NCBI GenBank assembly: GCA_037176725.1
Contig: JAZBRS010000057.1
Location: forward strand, 87,999,501 to 88,063,500
Length of the DNA: 64,000 bases
Direction: 5' to 3'
Origin: Posidonia oceanica
Lineage: Eukaryota > Streptophyta > Magnoliopsida > Alismatales > Posidoniaceae
This document shows, one piece after another, positions 1 through 9,854 of the stretch. Made by a program: the position numbers and the translations under genes. How positions within the stretch are numbered: the first letter of the stretch is position 1; each line of letters begins with the position of its first letter. The notes below the pieces were generated by a model. It did no database searches and was not told where the DNA came from. It saw only the letters and a list, made by a program, of their open reading frames with translations.

Positions 1-1112
1 ATGTGGCGGGGGCTGTCGGGAACCCCGGGTTGTCGCAGCCTGACGGTGCCAACGCATGCTAAGTGGAGGTACTGTCTCAGCGCTGGAGTGAGCCTTCGCG
101 GAGTGGGATGATCAGAGAGGGTAGATGACTGGAAAATGCAGATGCGTGTGATTTGGTGTAGTTTGCCCTCAGTATCAGGGTGCTTTGGTGCCTGCTGTAC
201 AGAAAGGGAGCGGTCCTTAACTCACCGGACTCTACTCGGACTCCTGACTTGTTGGTGGCACTCTGGGGAAAGGTATGGGTGATGTTTGGCGGTGGTGTAG
301 AGAGGACGGGCTCCATGCCAAACTCTCAAGGACTTACACTCACTCCTAACTCTTTCTTCTCTCTCTTTTTTTTGTTTGTCGGTGTACAGGGCTTTCCTCG
401 TCCCCATTTTGGAAGCGAGGAGGACCTGACTCGGGCTTTGGCTCTTTTCTGGGGTAGGTGAGAGGTACGGGGTTACCCTGCTTGCCTTTATTCTCTTCTT
501 CTCTTTTCTCTTCTTTTTTTTTTTTTGCGGGAATGGGGCCTTTCCCCCTTCTCCCTTTTCTTTTCCATCATTCTCCTTTTGTTGTTGTTTTTTTTTCTTT
601 TTCCTTTTTTTCTTTTTTTTGGCTTGCAGGTTTCCGCTGTCCCCTCCCCCAGGGGAGATGGGCGTTAGGGTCTTTCGGGTACAGACTTCTGGCTCTCTCT
701 TTCTCTTTTTTTTTCGCACATCTAGGCTGGGGTATGTACTGCTTTCTGACCAACACCTAGCACTCTTCTAAAGGGTGTAAGTCCTTAGGGGTTTGGGCAT
801 TTCGCCCGCTCTCATTGAGTGGTGGCTCCCTCACTAGTCAAGACATCTAAGTAGTATCAGGTGAGGTCGGGAGACTCCTTTCGCAGCAGGCAAGCACCTC
901 CGGTTTTCATCACCGGGCAACTATGCGATGTATGGTTTGATGAGGAATGTGATCGGAATGAGCAGGGATGCACAGGAGTGTTGTGATGCCAGGAAAGGCA
1001 AGAGAGTGGATGAAGTAAAGTATGGAGGAGGTAGAGCAAAAAGAGATGCAAAGATATGCAAATGGCGAGAATATGACAAATGGGGGGAGGAATCCGCAAT
1101 GGCTACTCTCGG
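1..1112 (-). other. El1 3' non-coding region downstream of pol, strongly purine-biased
   Basis: This follows the pol stop codon on the minus strand. Positions about 345-720 are long C/T runs on the plus strand, so purine runs on the El1 sense strand. No LTR start (TGTAGACACC or TGTTGACACC type) appears here, so the 3' LTR must begin to the left of the window. The open frames in it are low-complexity Lys/Glu- or Ser/Phe-rich products of the homopurine tract and are not credible genes. Unlike El2-El4, no GATAAG/CTTATC-type hairpin array is present in the visible part. Confidence 0.6.
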
Positions 1113-1571
1113 CTACTGATAGTACTTCTTGAGGTAGCACATGTTGACCGGTTCAGACTGCTCGACCTGGTCCATGTCCTCAAGAGTTACTGCGCCGCCT
1201 GAGAAGATCTGCTTAACTACAAAGGGTCCGCGCCAATTAGGTCGGAATTTGCCTCGACCGTCTGGTAGGTGAATGGCACGCAGAACAAGATCTCCGGGCT
1301 GGAAGCTTCTGGGCCAGACTTTCTTCAGGAATGCTCTAGCCATTCGCTTTTGATAACAATGGGCATTGTGCATGGCTTGTAGTCTGTGCTCATCAATCAA
1401 GTTCAGTTGGACGCAGCGGTCTTCGACCCATTCTGCTTCTTCCAACTCAGCTTCTCGCAAGATTCGCAGCGAGGGTATCTCCACTTCAACAGGCAATACA
1501 GCTTCCATGCCATACACCAGCGAGTACGGGGTGGCTCCTGTCGAGGTCCGGATTGATGTCCTGTACGCCTA
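1113..1571 (-). pseudogene. pol: C-terminal part of El1 integrase, cut off by an in-frame TAG
   Basis: This continues the pol reading frame without a shift after a TAG at 1571-1569. It encodes the end of the integrase core and the C-terminal domain: a YGMEAVLPVEVEIPS segment typical of plant gypsy integrases, a K-FRPNW-GPF box near the end, and a final LKKYY. There is no chromodomain, as expected for Tat and unlike chromoviruses. The stop falls in the conserved core just after residues LPYAL, where relatives usually have tryptophan, so it looks like a single G-to-A change. Without read-through, El1 would make an integrase lacking this domain. Confidence 0.85.
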
Positions 1572-4500
1572 GAGTGCGTACGGGAGCTGATCGTGCCAAT
1601 CCTTGTGGGTTTCTGCCATCTTCTTCATGATCTTGATGATGTTCTTATTGGCAGACTCCACTGCTCCATTCATCTGAGGCCGATATGGTGAGGAGCGGTG
1701 ATGTTTGATTCTGAAATTCTGTAGGAACTCCTCAGTTCTTTTGGCAATGAAGTTCGTGCCGTTATCCGAGATGATGGAGTGAGGGACCCCGTATCGGGCA
1801 ACGATGTTGTTTCTGATGAACTTTTCGGTTGCCACTGCGGTGACTGTCCTGTAGGAAGCTGCTTCCACCCACTTAGTGAAGTAGTCAATTGCCACCATGA
1901 TGAAGCGATGGCCGTTTGAAGCAGCAGGGTGTATTGCGCCAATGACATCGATCCCCCAGGTGGAGAAAGGCCATGGCGAGGACATGTTGTGCAGCTGATG
2001 AGGGGGAGCCTTGATGAAATTGCCATGGATCTGACAGTTGTGGCATTTACGCACGAAACGGCAACAGTCCGCTTCCATGGTTTGCCAGAAATATCCTTGG
2101 AGCATGATCTTCTTGGCTAAGAGGACACCGTTCATGTGCGGGCCACAGGTCCCGGCATGCACTTGAAGCATTACGGTGTCAGCCTCTGGTTTGTCCAAGC
2201 AGCGTAGTAGCATCTGGTTGTACGATCTTCTGTATAACTGCCCACCCCCCAGTACATACTTTGACGCCAGACGCGCCAAGGTTCTCTTATCTTCTGCAGT
2301 GGTGCCAGATGGGACGCTACCAGACTCCAAGAATGCTTTGATGTCATGATACCATGGCTGCTCCACTGTCGGATCCGCTTCCTCAATATTCATGCAATGG
2401 GCAGGCTCCTCAATGCAGGTGACTGACACATCCACCATGCTATTGTTTGGTATGCTGAGCCAAGAAGCCAAGGTCGCTAACGCGTCTGCATACGCATTTT
2501 TTGCCCTGTTCATGTATGTGAAATCAATGCTCTTGAACTCCTCTATTAGCCTCAGCAGACATTCGTGATATGGCACGAGCTTGGGGTCTTTTGTCTTCCA
2601 GTCGCCATTCACCTGAGAGATTACCAACATGGCATCACCGTGTACGTGCAACTTCTGTGCTTTGTGTTCGAGGGCGACTTTCAAACCCAAGATGCACGCT
2701 TCGTATTCCGCTTCATTGTTCGTGCATGCGAAAGTCAGCTTCCTCGCAAAAGGAATCATCTGTCCATGAGGCGTGGTCAGCACTGCACCTATGCCTCGAC
2801 CCTTTTTATTGACGGCGCCGTCGAAGTATAGCCGCCACTGCTCTTGATCTTCAGGATCTTTCTCTTCTGAGTCCTCCGTCGCAAAAAAAATGTCCTCGTC
2901 AGGGAACTGCGTCTGGAGGGGTTGATATTCAGGCAGAGGGAAATCCGCGAGGTGGTCCGCCATAGCCTGGCCCTTCATAGACCTCTGTGTGACAAAAGTG
3001 ATGTCATATTGGGACAACAACACCTGCCACTTGACACACCTGCCCACTAGCGCCGGCTTTTGGAAGAGGAACTTGATGGGATCATGCCGGCACAAAAGCT
3101 GAACCGGGTACGCCATCATATAGTGCCTCAGTTTCTGTGCGGCCCAGACAAGGGATAAACAGGTTTTCTCCATCACGCTGTACCTGGCTTCACATTCATT
3201 GAATTTTTTGCTCAGGTAGTAGATGGCGCGCTCCTTCCTGCCAGACTCGTCGTGTTGGCCCAGGACGGCACCCATGGAATGCTGTGTGGTTGAGAGATAG
3301 AGGAGCAGAGGTCTTCCTGGTGTGGGAGGGACCAAGACAGGGGGTTTGACCAGTAGCTGCTTGATCTTCTCAAATGCGGCTTGACATTCTTCATTCCAGT
3401 CGATCTGCGCATTCTTGCTCAGGAGTTTGAAGATGGGCTCGCAGATGGGCGTGAGCTGTGCAATGAAGCGGCTGATGTACTGTAAACGCCCAAGTAGGCC
3501 TCGAACCTCCTTTTCGGTTCTAGGGGATGGCATCTCCACGATGGCTTTAGCTTTCATCGGGTCCACTTCAATCCCCCTTTGGCTAACAATGTAGCCGAGC
3601 AGTTTGCCAGATGAAACCCCGAATACGCACTTGTTGGGGTTAAGCCTCAGTCTGTACTTCCTCAGACGGTCAAAGAGCTTCTTTAGGCAGGTAAGGTGAT
3701 CCTCAGGCTCTTTGGTCTTTGCGATCATGTCGTCTACATAGACCTCCACTTCTTGGTGCATGAGGTCGTGGAAGAGTGTGGTCATGGCCCTTTGATATGT
3801 TGCGCCAGCATTCTTCAACCCAAACGGCATAACCTGATAACAGAAGACCCCCCAGGGGGTGATGAACGAAGTTTTTTCCATGTCTTCTTCTGCCATCTTG
3901 ATCTGATTATAGCCGGAGAAGCCGTCCATAAAGGATAGCATCTTGTGGCCTGCGGTATTGTCGACTAGGACGTCAATGTGAGGCAATGGGAAGTCGTCCT
4001 TGGGACTCACCTTGTTCAGGTCCCTGTAGTCGATACATACCCGGATCCGGCCGTCCTTCTTGGGCACTGGCACGATGTTTGCAAGCCATTTAGGGTAAAG
4101 GACGACCTTTAAAAAGTTAACATCAAGCTGCTTCATTATTTCTTCCTTGATCATGAGCAGCCACTGTGGTCGCCATCTTGTCAGTTTCTGCTTTACTGGC
4201 TTGGCATCTGGCTTCAAGGGCAAGTTATGAACCACTATTTCGACATCCAGGCCGACCATGTCTTCATAAGTCCAGGCGAAGACATCCGCATACTCCCTCA
4301 GGAATGCGATGAATTCTATCCTGACTTGTGGTGATAGCAGGGCACTGATGCGAACTTCTTTGGTTTCTTCGGCTGTGCCGAGGTTAATAGTCTCCGTTTC
4401 TTCCTCAACATGCAGATTGGGACCTTCTGGGTCGTCGTCATAGGGCCGGAACTCAGGCGATGGGTCATCATTCTCATCTTCGCTTGTATTATCTTCCTCT

Positions 4501-5486
4501 CCGTACGCAACAAGTTCCGAGAGAATCTCCTTTTCGAAAGTGGGGTTTGTCACATCGAAGGAGTGTAGGAGTTCTGCTTCTTGACCCTGGTGACGCCTCA
4601 GGATGGTCACGCCTACCCGAGTGTTTCGGAATCTTCGGTGTGCGACCTCTGCTCTGATGGCTTCTGTTGTCTGCTCTGCTGCATGTTCTGCTGACACTAC
4701 TGAAGGCCCTATTGACTTTGTGACTGATGCTGCTGGTGATTCTGCCACTGAAACTTCTGACAACTCTGTCACTGACTCTGCTCTTTGCTTTGTTACTGCG
4801 GCTGTGCGACCCGCTGGTGTCTCTTCTTCTGGATCTGTCAATGTACTTGTGGAAGGCATATGCTGTACAAGCCATCTGGACCCACCCTCGGCTTGAAGAG
4901 TAATGAGCTCGTCGGGTCTGAGAGAGTCCGACATCATTGAACTTCCTTCCAGAGCCATGATGGAGGTGGAGTCCTCTCGCAGAGGAGGATCCGTAACTAC
5001 GGCTTTTCCTTTCCTTTCTGCGGCTTGGTGTCGTGCCAAGTCTTCTACTATGGATTCGAGCTGTTCCTGGTAAAGCAACTCCAAATCCGACATCCATGAA
5101 TCGACTTGGGCTTCTACCGCCTCTTCTTCTTCCTCATCTGGAGGTGAATCGACATAGTAGGCGCCGAGGGCCTGAGGCACTGGCTCGGCTGCGAGATGGA
5201 TTGCTGTCTCTGATACTTGTATCTTCTGACTCACGGGCGCGCCTGATTGCGACTGTCCCGGCAAGGGAGACCCAGATGGTCTAGTCAGAGGGATCGCGGA
5301 TGGATAGGCTGCCAAAGTGACTGCTGCTGTTAGAGGATGGGCGGAGGTGCTCTCTTGAAGGCCCGAAGGCCGGGAGACCGCGATGCTCAGCTGGTTCTCC
5401 GTGACCGATGATGATGATGAGAGCGCGGCCTCCGATGCCATAGGATCTGGCCATGAAAATTGCCGGTCTGCGGCAAGGGGGTGCAT
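1569..5486 (-). CDS. pol: El1 pol: reverse transcriptase, RNase H, second RNase H and integrase core
   Basis: 1305 codons. Residues 1-370 are an acidic, Ser/Thr-rich linker of no known fold. RT spans about 425-640, with the catalytic YVDD at 583-586 and the FMDGFSGYNQI and MPFGLKNAGATYQR boxes. A first RNase H at about 715-850 has lost the usual first Asp (LYLSTTQHSMGAVL). A second, archaeal-type RNase H at about 885-1010 keeps D889, the NNEAEYEA box and D951. Integrase follows: zinc site H1110, H1117, C1148, C1151, and catalytic D1180, D1241, E1277. The degenerate first plus intact second RNase H is the Tat-lineage pattern. The enzyme copies element RNA into DNA in virus-like particles and inserts it into the genome. 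The frame is in phase with gag-pro upstream; the first Met is only a convention, since translation may arrive by read-through or after splicing. Confidence 0.93.
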   Translation of the reverse strand: MHPLAADRQFSWPDPMASEAALSSSSSVTENQLSIAVSRPSGLQESTSAHPLTAAVTLAAYPSAIPLTRPSGSPLPGQSQSGAPVSQKIQVSETAIHLAAEPVPQALGAYYVDSPPDEEEEEAVEAQVDSWMSDLELLYQEQLESIVEDLARHQAAERKGKAVVTDPPLREDSTSIMALEGSSMMSDSLRPDELITLQAEGGSRWLVQHMPSTSTLTDPEEETPAGRTAAVTKQRAESVTELSEVSVAESPAASVTKSIGPSVVSAEHAAEQTTEAIRAEVAHRRFRNTRVGVTILRRHQGQEAELLHSFDVTNPTFEKEILSELVAYGEEDNTSEDENDDPSPEFRPYDDDPEGPNLHVEEETETINLGTAEETKEVRISALLSPQVRIEFIAFLREYADVFAWTYEDMVGLDVEIVVHNLPLKPDAKPVKQKLTRWRPQWLLMIKEEIMKQLDVNFLKVVLYPKWLANIVPVPKKDGRIRVCIDYRDLNKVSPKDDFPLPHIDVLVDNTAGHKMLSFMDGFSGYNQIKMAEEDMEKTSFITPWGVFCYQVMPFGLKNAGATYQRAMTTLFHDLMHQEVEVYVDDMIAKTKEPEDHLTCLKKLFDRLRKYRLRLNPNKCVFGVSSGKLLGYIVSQRGIEVDPMKAKAIVEMPSPRTEKEVRGLLGRLQYISRFIAQLTPICEPIFKLLSKNAQIDWNEECQAAFEKIKQLLVKPPVLVPPTPGRPLLLYLSTTQHSMGAVLGQHDESGRKERAIYYLSKKFNECEARYSVMEKTCLSLVWAAQKLRHYMMAYPVQLLCRHDPIKFLFQKPALVGRCVKWQVLLSQYDITFVTQRSMKGQAMADHLADFPLPEYQPLQTQFPDEDIFFATEDSEEKDPEDQEQWRLYFDGAVNKKGRGIGAVLTTPHGQMIPFARKLTFACTNNEAEYEACILGLKVALEHKAQKLHVHGDAMLVISQVNGDWKTKDPKLVPYHECLLRLIEEFKSIDFTYMNRAKNAYADALATLASWLSIPNNSMVDVSVTCIEEPAHCMNIEEADPTVEQPWYHDIKAFLESGSVPSGTTAEDKRTLARLASKYVLGGGQLYRRSYNQMLLRCLDKPEADTVMLQVHAGTCGPHMNGVLLAKKIMLQGYFWQTMEADCCRFVRKCHNCQIHGNFIKAPPHQLHNMSSPWPFSTWGIDVIGAIHPAASNGHRFIMVAIDYFTKWVEAASYRTVTAVATEKFIRNNIVARYGVPHSIISDNGTNFIAKRTEEFLQNFRIKHHRSSPYRPQMNGAVESANKNIIKIMKKMAETHKDWHDQLPYAL

Positions 5487-5501
5487 GACTGCTCGAGCTG
5501 A

Positions 5502-8500
5502 CTATATTGCCTGTGATGCGGCTTCTGAAAAGGGCTGAGCTGTGCTGCTGACTAAACTCAGCGACTGACCTTTCTGCGAAGGTGGTAGCTGCACCGATGC
5601 GACAAGGGTTGCATGCGGACTAACTGACTGTGCTTGAGCTGGTGCCGATGGTGCTGACATGACTGCAGGAGAACCAGAGATTGCCAAATCTGCCAAGGGT
5701 TCTGTCAAGACTGCTGCTTCATGATCTATGGAAGGAGTGGCCAGATAAACCGACTGATGTGCTGTTGCATAGGGCTGGCTTTCACTGCAAGTCTGAACTG
5801 CCCCTGTTGTGCCCGACTGTTCCTCGTCCGAGTAGTAGTCCTCAACGCAGACCCAGTCCTCCTCCGATGGCGGAGGGCTTCGACACGGCTCCGACGGCAC
5901 TACGGCTTGAACTGCGCTTGAGTCCAGGATACCTGCGCTCGTGAAGTTGGCCAAGCTCCGAGGTATGACCAATCTCTGATTCCTTGCTTGTGGGCGCTTG
6001 CCTTTACCGGAGTGAGGGTCGTAACCTAGACCCTCGTTGTCCCTTCGTTCTTCCGCCAGGATTGGTTCAGCGATTCCTTGGCCATGTCGCCCGAGCGGTG
6101 TCCCTTTGACATAGCCCCATCTGTGACAAACGTTCTCGACCATCTGAAAGGGGTTGTTGTGAACGGCCAAGGAGTTGACACGTTCAAGATCTGGTAAAAA
6201 GTTAACCGGCTCGCACCGATTAACGTGATACAAAGCGTTCGAAAGATCAGGGTCAAAGGGGACAGTCCGCGAAGAGATAGAAGAAACCGCCTCGATCCGC
6301 TCCTTCTCAAAGTTCTCCGCCATGACTACGATAACATCGTCGCCTCGGCGGAACTTGATCATGCGATGGAGGGTCGAGGGGATGACCTGATGCTTGTGGA
6401 GCCAAGGGCGCCCAAGCAGAAGGTTGAAGTTCGGTTCCAAGTCGACGACGTAGAATTCCACATCGAATGTGACCGGGCCAATGATAAGAGGGATAACCAG
6501 AATCCCTAGAGCGTCATGGTGAGTGTTATCAAAAGCTGTCATTCCCTTTACAGCTGGAGTAATGTCCTCGGCCTTGAATCCGAGCTTGGTTGCTGTTCGC
6601 AAGGGACAGACGTTAAGGCCTGACCCATTATCGACCAGTGCAAGGGGAATGCGAAAGTTCTTGAATTGTACCGTGACGAACAAGGGTTGATTGTGATTAA
6701 TCCCTGCCGGAGGCAGCTCATCACTCGTGAAAGTGATGACCTGGGGCTCCGCGATCATTCCGACCATGCTTTCCAAGGCGGCAGGTTCTATGGCTTGGGA
6801 CACATGGGCGGCTTGGAACACGCGAAGGAAAGCTTCGCGGTGTTCAGCCGAGGTGTGTATCAGGTCCCAGATAGATATGTCGGCTTTAACTTTTTTGAGC
6901 TGGGATGTGATATCGACTTTAGGTTGGCATTTCTTGGTAGCAGGTGGTGCAGTTGTAGGGACAGGTTCAGCTGTGGTGGGCTCAAGAGGCTGGCCTGAAG
7001 GTAGTGGGACTGCAGGCTGGACCAAAGGCAATGATCTTGTAGGTTGTGGATGACTAGGTCTGGTTACTGGTGCCGGAGGTCTGTAGACCCTCCCCGATCG
7101 CGTCACTTCCGCACACATCTCTGTGGCGTAGCTGTAGGGTACGCGATGGGTATCCCGGGTTAGGTTAATAACCACGGGAGCGCGTGCGGCGAGCACGAGA
7201 GGGGTTACAGGCTGAGGAAGGCATGGGTAGGTGGGTAGTTGGGAAGGCAGACTAGGTGGGGACTGAGGTCTTGCTAGTAGGTGCACGGGAAGCTCTGGCT
7301 GAGGTCTGGCTAGGAGATGTATTGGGGCTTGGGCCTGGGAAAGCATGGCGGCTGATGCAGGAGAACGCTCCGGCCTGGCGCGCGGTCGAATCATATGGAC
7401 GCCCGACTCGGAACCGGCGATAGCTGCAAGATAAAGAGAGACTGGAAAGGGAGTAGAAACATCATGGATAAGTTCGGAAGGATCTACCACAGATGTGAGA
7501 GATCCAGAAGGAAACAAGGAGTGAATTCCTGAGGTCCCTGCGCCTCCTGAATAGGAGTGCTCCGGCAGGGGTCGGCGGACAACATTGGCTGGGGTAGATG
7601 CTGATGCAGGTGCATGAGATGGTGCAGAAGTGGATGCCTCGTGCGTGTCGATCACAATCGTTCCCGATTCGATCAAGTCCTGGATAGCATTCCGGAGAGT
7701 GAAACAACTATCAGTCGAATGCCCGACGCTTCGATGAAAGTCGCAGAAAAGGTTCGCCTTAAACCAATGCGGTAGTGGGTTTGGTGGCGGGCGAACCTCC
7801 GGAAATCGCAGGAGCGACGCAACCTTCGGGAGGACGGCACTGAGCGGTTCCACCAGTGGGGCGAACTTCCGCTTTTCTATGGGTGGCCGTCTCGGCCTCG
7901 GGAATTGTCCTTGCTGAACCGGTGCGGCAGGATAGACCGGTCGAGCGGTGGTAGTGATTTGTGGTGTAGGGTGTGCCCTAAGTGCAGGTGCGTAATAGAT
8001 CTGAGGAGGGGCAAGCCGGGACGCCAGACGGACGGGCGCAGCAGGGGAGTCGACGTATGCGACAACGGGCTTCGGCGGGTCCTTCCTCTTGGGACGGTTG
8101 TTGTTGAGACTGCTGTTGTTGTTGATGGCGCTGCTGCTACTACCGTCGTTGCTGGCGAGGGCCTGCCTGGCAAGCACAGAGAGTGCGGGGAAGTTGCCAC
8201 TCCGCAACGAACTCTCTACGCGAGTGCCAGCTCGGATCAATGCAGTGAAGGTCGTGACAGGTTGGATGCTAAGCAGAGCTCCAGTAGATGGCTGTGCCCC
8301 TTTTATGATGATCTCGATAGACTCCTCGTCGGAGGGCCTATCTCGAACTTGCGAGGCAAGGGCACGCCAGCGGCCGACGTACTCCCCGAACGGCTCGCCC
8401 GGATTCTGCTTGGTTGCGATTAAGTCCGCGCGCTTTGGGACCAGATCGAGGTTGAAGGAGTACTGTTCCAAGAACGCCTGGCTTAGGTCGTTCCAAGTCT

Positions 8501-9854
8501 TGATCGTAGCCATGTCAAGCGAAGTGAACCACTTGAGGACCGGACCAGACAAACTCTTCTGGAACAGGCGGATCAGCAACCTCTCGTCCGCCTGGAGTTG
8601 GGCGAGATCACCGCAGTACGCCTTCAGATGGGCTATGGGGCAGCCCCTACCATCATATTTCTCGAAGTCCGGTATTTTGAACTTCGGGGGGAGTACCGCC
8701 TCTGGGAAACAGCAGAGGTCTCGGAACTGGTAGGTCTGGTGGTCCGTGCCCTGCACTAGACGCAGTGCTTTCTCCAGAACATCCATCCTGTTGTTGATGG
8801 GGTCTGGAATAGCTGCTACAGATGATGGGGCAGCGGGGGCGGGGACCACGTATGCCCAATGGGTCGCACCGAGGTGCTCCTCCGGATCCACCATCACATC
8901 GCCTGGTGACGCAAGGTGATGGCCGGCATACCCGTGCTGTGGTGGAGTGCAAGGAGGGATGCATGTGGGATTCTGAGCCTGATGCAAAGGGGGAGGATAG
9001 ACGGTATGCTGTGCGGTGGGTGCAGGATGCTGGAGCATCAGCGGCCGTACCGGGGCGATGCCGGGGGACGGGCCTGCGAGATACTGTGCTCCCACCAGTC
9101 CGAACGACTGGCCACCAGGTGGCGGAGGTGTATGCTGTGTGAGGTGTGGTGCTGATGCAAGAGGCGGAATACGTGCCCCCATCGTCGGAACCGTGAGCAG
9201 TTGGGACGATGGTCTAGGCGGAAGTGCAGAGTGCAATGCAAGATGTGCGAGAGCAGGCCGCACAGGAACCTCAGGAACAACAGGAGGGGAAGGAGGGCGG
9301 ACTGATAGAGCTATACCCTGCAGCCGCTGGATAGTGTCCATCAGTTGCTGGTACTGCTCTTCAGGTGTCCCGTCAGTGGGAACACTGAATTGCAGCGCCG
9401 GCGAGGAACCAGAACCAAGAGATCCGGACTGTCCGGGAGACTGGAATCCTAAGGCGTGAGTCGCCGCAGCAGAAGGGTCAAAAGTGACAAAACCCTGAGA
9501 AGGTGGGGTCAGTGGTGCCTCCAGAACACGTGAAGTGGTCATCAAGATGGACTCGGCGACCGGATCGGGAGGAGTGAGCGTCTGCCACTGTCCCACAGCA
9601 AACTGGGGTGCCCCAGACGACAGAGGGGTAAAGCCTGGCGTCACAGAGGGCACAGAGGGGTTAGAAACGGGAACCGGAGGGGCCGGAGCGGGAACCACCT
9701 CCGAGGCAAGGGTGAGGGGGGTCTCGACAGTGCGCTGGGCCATTGCTGACCGAGAGCGGGTCAAAACGGGGCTGCGACGAGGGAAAAGGGGACGGACTCT
9801 ACGAGGAGCTATGCTCGCAAAGACGAGTAGCTCAGAAAAAGGATGGTCGAGCAC
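5502..9854 (-). CDS. gag-pro: El1 gag-protease polyprotein
   Basis: 1450 codons. Residues 1-380 are Pro/Ser/Ala-rich and disordered. A retrotransposon gag capsid domain lies at about 390-550 (KFKIPDFEKYDG start, then EPFGEYVGRWRALASQVRDR). A zinc-knuckle-like motif of the plant Tat/Athila kind (C704, H707, H712, C717; C-x2-H-x4-H-x4-C) follows at 704-717. The aspartic protease is at about 1055-1180, with the active-site box LVDNGS (D1075) in place of the common DTG/DSG, and the LLLGRPWL box at 1145-1152. A G-patch-like stretch (GYVKG..LGRHGQGI..) follows at about 1239-1280. Gag builds the particle and binds RNA; the protease cuts the polyprotein. The frame ends in TAG at 5504-5502 and pol resumes in the same frame. 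The chosen Met is the first in the frame. Confidence 0.9.
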   Translation of the reverse strand: MLDHPFSELLVFASIAPRRVRPLFPRRSPVLTRSRSAMAQRTVETPLTLASEVVPAPAPPVPVSNPSVPSVTPGFTPLSSGAPQFAVGQWQTLTPPDPVAESILMTTSRVLEAPLTPPSQGFVTFDPSAAATHALGFQSPGQSGSLGSGSSPALQFSVPTDGTPEEQYQQLMDTIQRLQGIALSVRPPSPPVVPEVPVRPALAHLALHSALPPRPSSQLLTVPTMGARIPPLASAPHLTQHTPPPPGGQSFGLVGAQYLAGPSPGIAPVRPLMLQHPAPTAQHTVYPPPLHQAQNPTCIPPCTPPQHGYAGHHLASPGDVMVDPEEHLGATHWAYVVPAPAAPSSVAAIPDPINNRMDVLEKALRLVQGTDHQTYQFRDLCCFPEAVLPPKFKIPDFEKYDGRGCPIAHLKAYCGDLAQLQADERLLIRLFQKSLSGPVLKWFTSLDMATIKTWNDLSQAFLEQYSFNLDLVPKRADLIATKQNPGEPFGEYVGRWRALASQVRDRPSDEESIEIIIKGAQPSTGALLSIQPVTTFTALIRAGTRVESSLRSGNFPALSVLARQALASNDGSSSSAINNNSSLNNNRPKRKDPPKPVVAYVDSPAAPVRLASRLAPPQIYYAPALRAHPTPQITTTARPVYPAAPVQQGQFPRPRRPPIEKRKFAPLVEPLSAVLPKVASLLRFPEVRPPPNPLPHWFKANLFCDFHRSVGHSTDSCFTLRNAIQDLIESGTIVIDTHEASTSAPSHAPASASTPANVVRRPLPEHSYSGGAGTSGIHSLFPSGSLTSVVDPSELIHDVSTPFPVSLYLAAIAGSESGVHMIRPRARPERSPASAAMLSQAQAPIHLLARPQPELPVHLLARPQSPPSLPSQLPTYPCLPQPVTPLVLAARAPVVINLTRDTHRVPYSYATEMCAEVTRSGRVYRPPAPVTRPSHPQPTRSLPLVQPAVPLPSGQPLEPTTAEPVPTTAPPATKKCQPKVDITSQLKKVKADISIWDLIHTSAEHREAFLRVFQAAHVSQAIEPAALESMVGMIAEPQVITFTSDELPPAGINHNQPLFVTVQFKNFRIPLALVDNGSGLNVCPLRTATKLGFKAEDITPAVKGMTAFDNTHHDALGILVIPLIIGPVTFDVEFYVVDLEPNFNLLLGRPWLHKHQVIPSTLHRMIKFRRGDDVIVVMAENFEKERIEAVSSISSRTVPFDPDLSNALYHVNRCEPVNFLPDLERVNSLAVHNNPFQMVENVCHRWGYVKGTPLGRHGQGIAEPILAEERRDNEGLGYDPHSGKGKRPQARNQRLVIPRSLANFTSAGILDSSAVQAVVPSEPCRSPPPSEEDWVCVEDYYSDEEQSGTTGAVQTCSESQPYATAHQSVYLATPSIDHEAAVLTEPLADLAISGSPAVMSAPSAPAQAQSVSPHATLVASVQLPPSQKGQSLSLVSSTAQPFSEAASQAI

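Noticed and set aside
222..760. Lys/Glu-rich and Phe/Ser-rich frames at the left edge
   Set aside because: Artefacts of long homopurine/homopyrimidine runs; no domain and no homologous frame elsewhere.
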